Assembly: GCA_035275625.1 (NCBI GenBank)
Contig: DATEMK010000321.1
Location: 1 to 31,425, forward strand
Direction: 5' to 3'
DNA length: 31,425 nucleotides
From: DATEMK01 sp035275625
GTDB taxonomy: Bacteria > Bacteroidota > Bacteroidia > AKYH767-A > OLB10
The number at the start of each line of letters is the position of its first letter. The first letter of the stretch is position 1. The notes beneath the pieces were generated by a model. It ran no database searches. It was not told the origin of the DNA and saw nothing but the letters and a program-made list of their open reading frames with translations. Made by a program: the position numbers and the translations under genes. Positions 6,936 through 15,772 of this stretch are shown here, piece after piece.

Positions 6936-9173
6936 ATGAAAAAAATCTTTACTCTCTTATGTCTGCTGACATTAATCAACATCTCAGCAAAAGCCCAAAC
7001 AAACTATCTGGATAATTATATTGGTAATCCTGTTACGCTTACTACCATAGGTACAAGCACCAATCAATTAAGCCAGCCACGCGATTTGGATTTCAAACCC
7101 AACAGCAATGAATTGTGGGTTTGCAATTATGGCACATCCTCTGGTGGAAGCAATGTAATTTTTTACAATGCCGGTTTATCAAATCAAACCAGCCAATACC
7201 GTAAAGACACGCACACCAGTCACTTTATGAGATTTCCGAGTGCAATGGCATTTGGTGATGATGGAAAATGGGCTGCAGTTTCAGAAATTCTAAATACAAA
7301 CTCAGGTACATTTATGGGACCTGCATTATGGACATCTGACACATCAATTTTTGCAAGAGTGTTTCAAAATAACTGGGTAAACGGTTTTCCTCTCGGAAGC
7401 CATTTAGACATGCTTCATCAAAGCCCTTTTGCTATGGGAATTGCACATGATTCTGCAACAGCATATTGGGTAATGGATGGTCATTTTGGCAGCATTTGTA
7501 AATATGATTTTGCCGGAAACCACGGACCCGGCTATGACAATCACGCTAACGGAAAAATATGGCGCTACACCGATGTAACTGTTGCACGGGTTGTTGGAGT
7601 TCCCAGTCACATGGTAGTGGATAAAGTAAATCATTGGCTTTATTATATAGATGGTGTTTCAAAGACCATCAAACGAATGAACACATGGAGCGGTAGCCAT
7701 ACCGGGAATCTTACTGCTCCCAATGAACCGCTTGCACTCTACTGGGCGATGACGGGCGCAACTGTTGAAGATATTGACACACTCAGCACCCAGCCCTGCG
7801 GCATGGATTATTACAACGATAGATTGATTGTTTCGGATTATACTACAGGAGATATTTATCTCTATAATACCACAGGAGTTGTTACGCTAATGACAACAAT
7901 CGTTACAGGACATCCCGGCATGATGGGGGTAAAAGTGGGTCCTGACGGTCACATCTGGTGTGTGAATCATACAGAAAATAAAGTGTATCGCCTTGATGTT
8001 ATTTTACCAATGCTGGATGCTGCTGTTATGAATATAACCTCTCCAATGGTAGAAAATTATCTAAGCAGCTATTACTCTACCGCGTATGATGTTTGCGATG
8101 GAAATATTACCCCATCTGTTGATATTGTAAACACTGGCACCACTTCAATTACCGATATGGAAATTCATTATATGATTGACGGAGGTCCGCATACTATTTT
8201 TAACTGGACAGGCTCCTTAACTGCAGGCAGCACAGTTTCTGTTTCTCTTCCCACCAGTGCAGTAACGATTGGAAGCCATCAGTTTGATGCTATGATAATG
8301 ATGGTAAACGGAATGGCTGACGATATTGATTTGAATAATATAATGACAGGTTCATTCCGTGTTATTAATCCGCCTTCGACATTGCCTTTTACAGAAGGAT
8401 TTACCGCAACAACTTTTCCTCCTTCAGGATGGAATTATGTTAACTTCAATCCGAACAATAAAATGAGCCGTGTTACAACAGGCGGCTTTGGGTTAAGCGT
8501 GGGTAGCCTGAAGATGGATAATTATGCAGGCAGTATGGATATTACAGGGCAAAAAGATTATTTGATGCTGCCCCTGATTGATTTTACTCCCGCCAATGCA
8601 AATACTTATTTGCGGTTTAATGTGGCGTATGCAAAATATGATGCAGGTTCAAATGACCGGTTGCAGGTTCTGGTTTCAACGGATTGCGGAGTAACCTGGA
8701 GCGCTGTTTATGATAAATCGGGCACAGTTCTTTCCACCGCTCCTGTCACTACCGGTGCATTTACACCGACAGCAACTCAATGGAGAACGGATTCGGTAAG
8801 CATGGCAACGTTTGCAGGCCAATCCGAATTGATGATGATGTTTACATCCATAAGCAATTTTGGAAACAATTTATATGTGGATGATATTTTTATTGGAGAT
8901 ATTGCCACTGGAATTTCTGAACTTGCTCTTAACTCCTCACTTAATATTTTTCCCAATCCTGCTACAAACCAATTGACAATTGGCAATATCCAATTTGCAA
9001 CAGAGCGCGTTGAAATTTATGATGTGCTGGGGCATAAAGTTTTTAACCAGGGGCAAGCGGCAAGCAGCAAGGAGCAAATTACCATTGATGTTTCGGAATT
9101 AAAGCCGGGAATTTATTTCCTCTACATTAAACAAAATCAAAGTATAATTACAAGAAGAGTGGTGATACAATAA
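6936..9173 (+). CDS. T9SS-secreted propeller and adhesin-like protein
   Basis: A 745-residue secreted protein. The ATG at 6936 gives the signal peptide MKKIFTLLCLLTLINISAKAQ; an upstream in-frame ATG at 6912 would only add a short charged stretch. Residues about 40-360 form an NHL/YVTN-like beta-propeller (recurring DLDFKPNSNELWVCNYG, GVKVGPDGHIWCVNH-type strands). A CARDB-like domain follows (about 370-470, typical VDIVNTGTTSITDMEIHY). A choice-of-anchor-J/MAM-like jelly-roll comes next (about 485-650, LPFTEGF start, YVDDIFIGD end). The type A sorting CTD begins at IFPNP (near 672) and ends in the basic ITRRVVIQ. Such proteins are exported across the outer membrane by the T9SS and fixed on the surface or released. 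It is the first gene of a run with short gaps ending in the multicopper oxidase gene and may act with it; its ligand is unknown. Confidence 0.85.
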   Translation: MKKIFTLLCLLTLINISAKAQTNYLDNYIGNPVTLTTIGTSTNQLSQPRDLDFKPNSNELWVCNYGTSSGGSNVIFYNAGLSNQTSQYRKDTHTSHFMRFPSAMAFGDDGKWAAVSEILNTNSGTFMGPALWTSDTSIFARVFQNNWVNGFPLGSHLDMLHQSPFAMGIAHDSATAYWVMDGHFGSICKYDFAGNHGPGYDNHANGKIWRYTDVTVARVVGVPSHMVVDKVNHWLYYIDGVSKTIKRMNTWSGSHTGNLTAPNEPLALYWAMTGATVEDIDTLSTQPCGMDYYNDRLIVSDYTTGDIYLYNTTGVVTLMTTIVTGHPGMMGVKVGPDGHIWCVNHTENKVYRLDVILPMLDAAVMNITSPMVENYLSSYYSTAYDVCDGNITPSVDIVNTGTTSITDMEIHYMIDGGPHTIFNWTGSLTAGSTVSVSLPTSAVTIGSHQFDAMIMMVNGMADDIDLNNIMTGSFRVINPPSTLPFTEGFTATTFPPSGWNYVNFNPNNKMSRVTTGGFGLSVGSLKMDNYAGSMDITGQKDYLMLPLIDFTPANANTYLRFNVAYAKYDAGSNDRLQVLVSTDCGVTWSAVYDKSGTVLSTAPVTTGAFTPTATQWRTDSVSMATFAGQSELMMMFTSISNFGNNLYVDDIFIGDIATGISELALNSSLNIFPNPATNQLTIGNIQFATERVEIYDVLGHKVFNQGQAASSKEQITIDVSELKPGIYFLYIKQNQSIITRRVVIQ

Positions 9174-9225
9174 TTAGCAACTGTTCAGCAGGCAAAACCA
9201 ATCAAACCCTTAAACACAAATAGAA

Positions 9226-9840
9226 ATGAAATTAAAAATTTTACTTTCACTTCTGCTGTTGTCAGTCGGGTTGACGGGTTTTTGTACTACGTGGACCATC
9301 ACCAATTTTGGATTTACATTTACGCCTGCGTTCATCACTATAAATCCTGGCGACAGTGTGAATTTTGTCATCGATTCAGCGCACAATGCAGTGGAGGTGA
9401 GTGATACAACCTGGAATGCAAACGGCAATACTGCCCTGGCTGGCGGATTTCTAACCCCGTTTGGAGGAGGATTGGTGTTGGGGGCACAGCTTGGAACGGG
9501 TACACATTATTATGTATGCTATCCCCACGCTGCTAATGGCATGAAAGGAACTATTACCGTTCAGAATCCTGCAGGCATCAATGGAATTTATTCAGGCAAT
9601 CAGGTAAATGTTTTTCCCAACCCTGTTTCCTCTTCTGTACAATTATCTATTGCGGAAAATTTAAATCATGATGTTACCGGAAAGATTTTTTCATCAGACG
9701 GCAGGTTGGTAAAATCATTTATAATTCCCGCACAGGAAAAAATTGTTCAACTGGATTTCTCTGATTTTGCAAATGGGATTTATGCCATCAGGATAAATAA
9801 TGATAAAAACATTTTCACTAAAACAATTATAAAACAATAA
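9226..9840 (+). CDS. T9SS-secreted cupredoxin (plastocyanin-like)
   Basis: A 204-residue protein: signal peptide (1-20), one cupredoxin domain (about 22-114) and a type A T9SS CTD (about 125-204, starting VNVFPNP). The type 1 copper ligands are all visible: His53 in DSAHNAVEV, and Cys98, His101 and Met106 in YVCYPHAANGMKG. The spacing Cys-x2-His-x4-Met is that of plastocyanin/pseudoazurin-like proteins, which carry single electrons. Its CTD resembles that of the multicopper oxidase four genes' length downstream (both have SFIIP, EK, QLD, NGIYA, KQ in register), suggesting a shared origin or module exchange. The gene is 52 nt after the propeller gene and 21 nt before the thioredoxin-like gene. 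An electron-carrier role between a surface reductant and the multicopper oxidase is inference; copper binding is strongly supported by the residues. Confidence 0.92.
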   Translation: MKLKILLSLLLLSVGLTGFCTTWTITNFGFTFTPAFITINPGDSVNFVIDSAHNAVEVSDTTWNANGNTALAGGFLTPFGGGLVLGAQLGTGTHYYVCYPHAANGMKGTITVQNPAGINGIYSGNQVNVFPNPVSSSVQLSIAENLNHDVTGKIFSSDGRLVKSFIIPAQEKIVQLDFSDFANGIYAIRINNDKNIFTKTIIKQ

Positions 9841-9861
9841 TCATTAAAAAAATAATCAAAA

Positions 9862-10647
9862 ATGAAAAAAATAATTTGCTTCTGTCTTGCTTTGATGTTC
9901 GCTGTTACAATTTCCAAAGCACAAACGAACGCCATGCAGTTAAGCGGTATGGATTGTGACGGTAACTTTCATGACCTCTTTGCGGATTTGGATGCCGGAA
10001 AAGCCGTATTGCTTCACTTTTTTATGCCTAATTGTGGCGCATGTCCTCCCCCTGCACAGAAAATCGAGGCAATGGCAAACAATATTTTGACTGTACATCC
10101 GGGGATGATTACTGCGTATGCAATGCCTTTTAATAATACTACAACATGTGCCGCGACTTCTTCCTGGGTTTCCACAAGCGGTCTTACCCTTTATATGCCT
10201 TTTGATAGCGGTGCGACACAGGTAGCTTATTATGGAGGCTTTGGCATGCCCACTGTTGTGTTGTTAGGCGGAACTAATCATAGAGTGATGTTTTCCACAC
10301 TAAGCTTCTCAACCAGCGATACCACTATTATGAGAGATTCCATTCTCGCATTGCTCAATAGTCCAACTGGAATTGCTGATTTGCCTGGAGTTGTTACCTC
10401 TTTGGAGGTTTTTCCAAATCCCGCAACTGATAATGTTACTATTAATCTTGATTTAAAAGGAGAAACTGCGTTGCATATTGATATAACAGATATTTCAGGA
10501 AAACAAATTGCAGTAATAATGAATGAAATACGAACAGGAATAGTATCAAAACAATTCAGCACTGCTGCATTACCCAATGGAAATTATCTGGTTCGTTTGC
10601 AAATGAATGGTAAAACCGTTAACCGGAAGCTAAACATTTCTCATTGA
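9862..10647 (+). CDS. T9SS-secreted thioredoxin-fold protein (CGAC)
   Basis: A 261-residue protein with signal peptide MKKIICFCLALMFAVTISKAQ. A thioredoxin/redoxin-like domain (about 28-165) has the active-site motif NCGAC (Cys58 and Cys61) preceded by LLHFFMP, and the cis-proline loop GMPTVV (Pro130). The type A CTD starts at VFPNPATDN (about 178) and ends RKLNISH. Most TlpA-like proteins stay in the periplasm; here the CTD predicts transport to the cell surface by the T9SS. The stop codon is 2 nt before the next ATG, so translation is probably coupled. Between a cupredoxin and a multicopper oxidase it could serve disulfide or copper-site chemistry, as Sco/TlpA proteins do in cytochrome oxidase assembly, but that link is inferred. 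Additional Cys residues at 32 and about 96 are also in the mature protein. Confidence 0.88.
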   Translation: MKKIICFCLALMFAVTISKAQTNAMQLSGMDCDGNFHDLFADLDAGKAVLLHFFMPNCGACPPPAQKIEAMANNILTVHPGMITAYAMPFNNTTTCAATSSWVSTSGLTLYMPFDSGATQVAYYGGFGMPTVVLLGGTNHRVMFSTLSFSTSDTTIMRDSILALLNSPTGIADLPGVVTSLEVFPNPATDNVTINLDLKGETALHIDITDISGKQIAVIMNEIRTGIVSKQFSTAALPNGNYLVRLQMNGKTVNRKLNISH

Positions 10648-10649
10648 AC

Positions 10650-11345
10650 ATGAACGCAATGAAGCAAATAGTTTTATCAGCAGCCACATTATTTCTGGCT
10701 GCTGATAATTCTTTTGCACAAACCTTTTCTAACACACCCAACGATTCTGTACAAATGACAGGCATGCTGGAAGATTTGGAAACACTGAGTATTCAGCAGC
10801 TCAATATTTCCTCTGACACTATTCATTTAAAATGGAAAAAAGTAAGCCAAAGTGTTCCTGCCTTGTGGGAAGTATTAATTTGTGATAATTCTATTTGTCA
10901 TACATCGCTGGTTGATAGCGGAATGATGAATCCGGTAATCCCAGGAGATTATGGTTTTCTGTTATTACACATTATACCACATGTTAATTACGGTACTGCC
11001 GTTATTCGTTATGCAGTTTGGGACGTTGCTAATGCACTAAATAAAGATACGCTCACTTATATTTTAACTGTAAACACAGCATTGGGAATCTTGGGAACAG
11101 AATACCAAAATGATGTCCGCATTTTTCCAAACCCTGCAAACAATACCATAAATATCATTACCCCTTTACAAGCGGGCTTTATTTTTACTATTACGGATTT
11201 ATCGGGAAAAGCAATTCAAACAGGTACTTCAAAAACCAACGCAATTGTTGCTTCATTAAAAAATATTCCTGACGGAGCTTACAGCATTTCAATTTCAGAA
11301 AATAAAGAAACACTTTTAACTAAAAAGATTATAATTCAACACTGA
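10650..11345 (+). CDS. T9SS-secreted small beta-sandwich protein
   Basis: A 231-residue protein. The frame is open to a TTG at 10644, inside the previous gene, but the ATG at 10650 (or 10659, MKQIVLSAATLFL) gives a normal signal peptide ending SFAQ. The mature part (about 25-145) has a recurring pattern: a LKWKKV strand, then PALWEVLICDNSICHTS, then PGDYGFLLLHIIPHV, then YGTAVIRYAVWD. The W....CD..C and P-rich pattern resembles small domains found in many Bacteroidota lipoproteins and T9SS cargo, probably an immunoglobulin-like sandwich with one disulfide. I know no biochemical role for it. The type A CTD starts VRIFPNPANN (about 152) and ends TKKIIIQH. It lies between the thioredoxin-like gene and the multicopper oxidase gene, with 2-nt and 1-nt gaps, so it belongs to the same operon and perhaps the same complex. 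Confidence 0.8.
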   Translation: MNAMKQIVLSAATLFLAADNSFAQTFSNTPNDSVQMTGMLEDLETLSIQQLNISSDTIHLKWKKVSQSVPALWEVLICDNSICHTSLVDSGMMNPVIPGDYGFLLLHIIPHVNYGTAVIRYAVWDVANALNKDTLTYILTVNTALGILGTEYQNDVRIFPNPANNTINIITPLQAGFIFTITDLSGKAIQTGTSKTNAIVASLKNIPDGAYSISISENKETLLTKKIIIQH

Positions 11346-11346
11346 T

Positions 11347-13071
11347 ATGAGATTAAGGATTTGTATCATATTAATTTTTCAATGTTTTTTTTTACAGGGG
11401 CAAAATCCACTTTACATTCCTCCAACACTTTCAGGAACAACTTTCAACCTGGATGTGCAAAACGGAATAACACAATTTTTTACAGGTATTAACACACCAA
11501 CCTTCGGTGTAAATGGCAACTTACTTGCTCCTACTCTGGTTATAAATAAATGGGATTGGGTAACCATGAATGTTACCAATAACTTAACCGGAACCGGAAA
11601 CTCGACAACCATGCATTGGCATGGGTTGCATGTACCCGCAATGGATGATGGAGGTCCGCATCAAATCATTTTACAAAGCTCAACATGGAGTCCAAATTTT
11701 CAGGTGTTAAATAGTGCAGGAACGTTTTGGTATCATCCTCATGGAGCAAATAAAACAGATTTGCAAATTTCAAAAGGTATTGCCGGGATGATAATCGTAA
11801 AAGACAGTGCAGAGACGGCCCTCACCTTGCCAAGAACTTATGGTATTGATGACTTTCCACTTATTGTGCAAACAAAAAGCTTTGATGTTCTTAATCAAAT
11901 AGCTATCTCCACTGCATTTGATACTGTCCCAATGGTAAATGGAACTGTCAATCCTTATCTGGATGCACCAGCGCAGGTTGTCAGGTTACGTTTACTCAAT
12001 GCAGCATCAGACCGTAGTTTTCTTTTTGGATTTTCAAATAACATGAACTTTCATTTGATTGCCTCTGATGGCGGTTTGCTTGATTCGTCATTAACACTAA
12101 CCCGTTTGCGCTTATCAAACGGTGAACGTGCGGAAATTCTTGTTGACCTGTCAACATACCTCAATGACACCATTTCTCTAATGAGTTATGGCGCTGAATT
12201 ACCAAATGGAATTGTTGGTGCTGATTCGGTAGGCGATGCTGCAAATCAGATACCTGATTATTACTCAAACTTTTTAAATGGTGCAAACTTTAACCTTTTA
12301 CAAATAAATGTGGTGGCGCAAACTGGCAATCCTGTTACGACAATTCCAACAACGCTTACTACGCTATCACCCTGGAATACTTTAAACGCAACAGTCTATC
12401 GCACATTTGAATTAGATACTTTATCAGATGGTTTCGTTATTCCAAATCTTGCTGAAGGACCTTTTGGCATCAACACAAAATCCTTTGATATGGATTCAAT
12501 TAACGAAACCATTTATCTTAACACAACAGAAATCTGGACACTGAAAAATAAAACCAGGGTTGCACATCCATTTCACATTCACGATGTGCACTTTTATATT
12601 TTAGATGCAAACGGCAATTCGGCTACAGGTTATCAAAAAGGAAAAAAGGATGTAGTGCTGGTAATGCCTCTTGATAGCATCCGTTTCATTACAAAGTTTG
12701 AAGATTTTGCAAACGACACAGTTCCCTATATGTACCACTGTCATTTATTGCACCATGAAGATGATGGGATGATGGGTTCTTTCCTTGTAATTTCAAACCC
12801 AAACGGAAACTATGAAATAAATATGAAGCAGAAAATAAATGTTTATCCGAATCCTTTCTCGGATAAAATTAACATATCAGTCAATGATAATGTCAGCCTG
12901 AATTTAACCGGAATAATTTATAATGTTCAGGGTAGAGTGGTTGGCTCATTTATTATTCCCAGTGACGAAAAATTTATTCAACTGGATTTATCTGAATTAT
13001 CGAATGGAATTTATGCTGTCAGGCTAAATGATAATAAAAATGTTTTTATCAGAACATTTGTCAAACAATAA
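11347..13071 (+). CDS. T9SS-secreted multicopper oxidase
   Basis: A 574-residue enzyme with signal peptide (1-18), three cupredoxin domains (about 20-490) and a type A CTD (from VYPNPFSDK near 499). All four copper motifs are present: HWHGLH at 90-95, WYHPHG at 128-133, HPFHIHDVHF at 407-416, and HCHLLHHEDDGMMG from 464, in which Cys465, His470 and Met475 are the type 1 ligands. It therefore should couple one-electron oxidation of a substrate to four-electron reduction of O2 to water, like CueO, CotA or bilirubin oxidase. No Met-rich insert like that of CueO is obvious, so cuprous oxidase activity is not proven. The gene begins 1 nt after the previous stop. Secretion by the T9SS would place it on the cell surface. 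The CTD resembles that of the cupredoxin in this operon. Confidence 0.95.
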   Translation: MRLRICIILIFQCFFLQGQNPLYIPPTLSGTTFNLDVQNGITQFFTGINTPTFGVNGNLLAPTLVINKWDWVTMNVTNNLTGTGNSTTMHWHGLHVPAMDDGGPHQIILQSSTWSPNFQVLNSAGTFWYHPHGANKTDLQISKGIAGMIIVKDSAETALTLPRTYGIDDFPLIVQTKSFDVLNQIAISTAFDTVPMVNGTVNPYLDAPAQVVRLRLLNAASDRSFLFGFSNNMNFHLIASDGGLLDSSLTLTRLRLSNGERAEILVDLSTYLNDTISLMSYGAELPNGIVGADSVGDAANQIPDYYSNFLNGANFNLLQINVVAQTGNPVTTIPTTLTTLSPWNTLNATVYRTFELDTLSDGFVIPNLAEGPFGINTKSFDMDSINETIYLNTTEIWTLKNKTRVAHPFHIHDVHFYILDANGNSATGYQKGKKDVVLVMPLDSIRFITKFEDFANDTVPYMYHCHLLHHEDDGMMGSFLVISNPNGNYEINMKQKINVYPNPFSDKINISVNDNVSLNLTGIIYNVQGRVVGSFIIPSDEKFIQLDLSELSNGIYAVRLNDNKNVFIRTFVKQ

Positions 13072-13075
13072 TAAA

Positions 13076-13513
13076 ATGAAAGGAACAATTCTTTTTTATA
13101 CAATTCTGTCTGCGATGATTCTTGCTGCTGCCTCTTGCAAAAAAGAGCAAATAGCTAACCAGGAAATTAAACCTGATACATGTGTGGCAGGAACTCCCGG
13201 AAATCTTACAATCAAAGTAACCCTGCAACATCATGAACACACGCTGATTAACCTTAAAAATTATCGTGATACAATTTATGTAAAATATAATGTGCAGGAA
13301 TTTCAAGGCTTTGACCCCGCTGCTTATGATACAATTTACATTGGGGAGTACCCGGAAGACAATGTGCGTCTTACAAATCTGAAATGCGGAAAATATTACA
13401 TCTTCGCTGTGGGTATGGAGTCAACACATTTTGACAGGGTTTATGGAGGAATACCTTATTCTACTGAAATGAAAGAAGGAGAAGTGAGCGTTACTATTCC
13501 CGTTACGAATTAA
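13076..13513 (+). CDS. Small lipoprotein of the multicopper oxidase operon
   Basis: A 145-residue lipoprotein. The open frame reaches back to 13028, overlapping the oxidase gene, but the ATG at 13076 gives the proper lipoprotein signal (MKGTILFYTILSAMILAAAS, Cys at 21). The mature part has a GNLTIKVTLQHHEHTL strand with clustered His. A YVKYNVQEFQGFDPAAYD segment and a KCGKYYIFAVGME segment follow, ending in VTIPVTN. This alternation fits a single Ig-like/carboxypeptidase-regulatory-like beta-sandwich. The HHEH cluster could touch metal but is short. It starts 4 nt after the oxidase stop and is likely the last gene of that operon. No named family recognised; a lipid-anchored accessory to the oxidase is inference from position. 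Confidence 0.75.
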   Translation: MKGTILFYTILSAMILAAASCKKEQIANQEIKPDTCVAGTPGNLTIKVTLQHHEHTLINLKNYRDTIYVKYNVQEFQGFDPAAYDTIYIGEYPEDNVRLTNLKCGKYYIFAVGMESTHFDRVYGGIPYSTEMKEGEVSVTIPVTN

Positions 13514-13805
13514 AAGGAACAAAAAAAAATAGTGCTTAATAACATTAAAAAATCAGGCTTGAAAAATTAATATTGAGAAAGTTGAATCACCTTGAATACG
13601 ATTAGAAAAGGGTTGATGAGTTAATAATTATTTTGTTGCAGTTGAGTTTTTTCTTTATTCAAAGTTTGGCACCATTTCAAATTAAACCTTTTCGACACTT
13701 TTAGCAACATTTCACTTATACTTCAGGAAAATAAATAGGAGGAACAGGGTAATATTGTACCCAACATTTCCCTAAACACAACGTCTATTAAACGTGCATG
13801 GTAAG

Positions 13806-14426
13806 ATGTTAAACATTCCCGATGAAAAAACTTTGGTTGAACAATGTCGAAAACAAAATAGCAGCGCACAAAAGGTTTTATTTGACAGATACTTTGATAA
13901 AATGATGACCATCTGTTTACGGTATCTCAAAAGGGAAGATGATGCCCTGGAAGCACTTAACAACGCTTTTCTTAAAGTTTTCGATAAAATAAGCCAATAC
14001 AAATCAGAAGGCAGCCTGGAAGCATGGATAAAAAGAATTGTTATTAACTCCTCACTCGATTTTGTAAGAAGCAACAAAGCATACCGGGATAATTTTATTC
14101 ATACGGATGAACTCCATCTTTACGGTGAATCCGGTGAGGAAAGTATTTCACCGGACGAATGGTTTAATGACGCTTTGGATTTTTCAAAAGAAGAAATATT
14201 TGACTTGGTCGCAGAGCTTCCGCAAGCTTCCCGGATTGTTTTGAACCTGTATGTGGTGGATGAATTTTCCCACAGACAAATTTCAAAACAACTGAAAATA
14301 AGCGAAGGAACTTCAAGATGGCATTTATCAAATGCACGCAAAATTTTGAAAGAAAAAATTACGCAGGCTGTTCTTATCAAAAATAAAAAATTTAATCATG
14401 GAGAAGAAACGGAAAGATTTAGATAA
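13806..14426 (+). CDS. ECF-type RNA polymerase sigma factor
   Basis: A 206-residue sigma-70 family factor of the extracytoplasmic-function group. The ATG at 13806 is chosen; a GTG at 13794 would add only four residues. Region 2 is about 17-85 (YFDKMMTICLRYLKREDDALEALNNAFLKVF and GSLEAWIKRIVINSSLDFVR, typical of sigma-r2). Region 4 is about 135-185 (LPQASRIVLNLYVVDEFSHRQISKQLKISEGTSRWHLSNARKIL), with the helix-turn-helix that reads the -35 element. The gene overlaps the following membrane-spanning gene by 29 nt, so the two are translationally coupled, as is usual for a sigma and its anti-sigma. The 292 nt before it hold no gene; I found no convincing promoter there. Target genes are unknown; the surrounding T9SS operons are candidates. 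Confidence 0.92.
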   Translation: MLNIPDEKTLVEQCRKQNSSAQKVLFDRYFDKMMTICLRYLKREDDALEALNNAFLKVFDKISQYKSEGSLEAWIKRIVINSSLDFVRSNKAYRDNFIHTDELHLYGESGEESISPDEWFNDALDFSKEEIFDLVAELPQASRIVLNLYVVDEFSHRQISKQLKISEGTSRWHLSNARKILKEKITQAVLIKNKKFNHGEETERFR

Positions 14427-15768
14427 TTTTTTGAAAGAGAACCTTTCTGATTTTGTGCTTTCCAAAAAGAAAGGAGATTGGGAATTATTAAATCATTTAC
14501 TAATTGAGCAGAAAAGAAAAAAGAAAAACAGGAAACAGTTATTGTTTATCTTTTGTTTTTTAATTATTCTGACATCCGTTGTGTTTTTATTGCTGCCTGT
14601 TGAAAAACCACGTAATTTTAGTCATAAACATAAAGTAGCGGCAAGTACAATTCCCGCAAAGGAAAATAACTCATTTAAAAATGGAACAGATAATTCTACG
14701 GAAACTATTCCATCAAATAAAAACAAGATTGATGGAGGCGCAGTGAATGATATTCATCAAATAAAACTTGAAAATAAATCTACTGCTTCAGAAAAAAAAA
14801 ATAGTGTTATTCACTCAAAAATGAAGGATGTAGTTCTTTATCCTGGCAATGAACAAAATCCGCGTACTGAAGTTTCAACGCCTGCTAAAACTGAAATCGC
14901 ACTTACCATTCCTCATTCAAACCTTCACTTTTCTGATTCTGATAAGACAATTTTTCAAGAAACTAAAAATGCAGAATCTTTCGCTCCGGGTGATTTGCAA
15001 GATACAGTCTCTTTAAATAATCTCTCACAACAAACAACAAATCAAAGCCTTATTGTTTCTGATTCACTGAATCTAAAAGCTGTAAATAGTGATTCGCTGG
15101 CAGTTATTACAAAAAATAATCTACCCACTGATTCATCAATATCAAAAGAACTGATTGCAAAAACCAATTTCTTTTATCTTAATTTTTATGCAGGAGCAAA
15201 TATTTATACCACAAGCAGCGAATTTACAAACCAGGAAAATATTGCTCCTCTAACAGGTTTGGAGGTTACACATCCGCTTGCTTCTGGCTTTATTATCGGG
15301 CTTACAGGATTGTATTCTTTTCAGGGAGGATATCACCTGGGCGATACTGTAACAAAGGAATCTTACTTTTTTGATAAAAATGTTTGGAAGAAAACCATTC
15401 ATATCCATCAATTACATAAACTATATTTTCCTCTTACCTTTTATTATGCACTTGCAAAAAAACATTCCATTTTAAGTGCAATTCAGTTATCCTACTTATT
15501 AAATACAAATGGTAACTCCACCGAAATGCATCACTCATCAGCCGGTGATTCTGAAACACAAAAAAATAATGTTAAAGGATACATGGACGGAATCAAATCA
15601 ACCACTTTGAATGTTTCATTAGGGTATCAATACCGGATGTCCAAAAGATTTGATGTCAGCTCACGCATTACACGGGAACTTACTGAAGGCTATACCAAAG
15701 GATATTTTTACGGAGTTAACACAAAGCCAGCGTGGTCTTTTCAAACCTTTTTAATTGTAAAATTTTAA
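14398..15768 (+). CDS. Putative dual-membrane anti-sigma factor with outer-membrane barrel
   Basis: A 456-residue protein in three parts. Residues 1-46 are a charged cytoplasmic segment starting MEKKRKDLDNFLKENLSDF, the likely sigma-binding part. One hydrophobic helix follows (about 47-68). A long Ser/Thr/Asn/Lys-rich low-complexity stretch (about 70-250) would span the periplasm. Residues about 255-456 contain alternating aromatic/glycine-rich strands and end in Lys-Phe, as outer-membrane beta-barrels do. Together this predicts one chain that touches the cytoplasm and ends in the outer membrane. Dual membrane-spanning anti-sigma factors of this plan have been described in Bacteroides thetaiotaomicron (Dma proteins); assigning this protein to that class is my inference from layout and from the 29-nt overlap with the ECF sigma gene. 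No zinc-binding anti-sigma motif is visible. Confidence 0.7.
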   Translation: MEKKRKDLDNFLKENLSDFVLSKKKGDWELLNHLLIEQKRKKKNRKQLLFIFCFLIILTSVVFLLLPVEKPRNFSHKHKVAASTIPAKENNSFKNGTDNSTETIPSNKNKIDGGAVNDIHQIKLENKSTASEKKNSVIHSKMKDVVLYPGNEQNPRTEVSTPAKTEIALTIPHSNLHFSDSDKTIFQETKNAESFAPGDLQDTVSLNNLSQQTTNQSLIVSDSLNLKAVNSDSLAVITKNNLPTDSSISKELIAKTNFFYLNFYAGANIYTTSSEFTNQENIAPLTGLEVTHPLASGFIIGLTGLYSFQGGYHLGDTVTKESYFFDKNVWKKTIHIHQLHKLYFPLTFYYALAKKHSILSAIQLSYLLNTNGNSTEMHHSSAGDSETQKNNVKGYMDGIKSTTLNVSLGYQYRMSKRFDVSSRITRELTEGYTKGYFYGVNTKPAWSFQTFLIVKF

Positions 15769-15772
15769 AAGC

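Noticed and set aside
13514..13805. Gap before the sigma gene searched for a promoter or small RNA
   Set aside because: TTTG-like boxes occur at 13665-13668 and a TTATTTTG at 13627-13634, but no pair has correct spacing; nothing else stands out.
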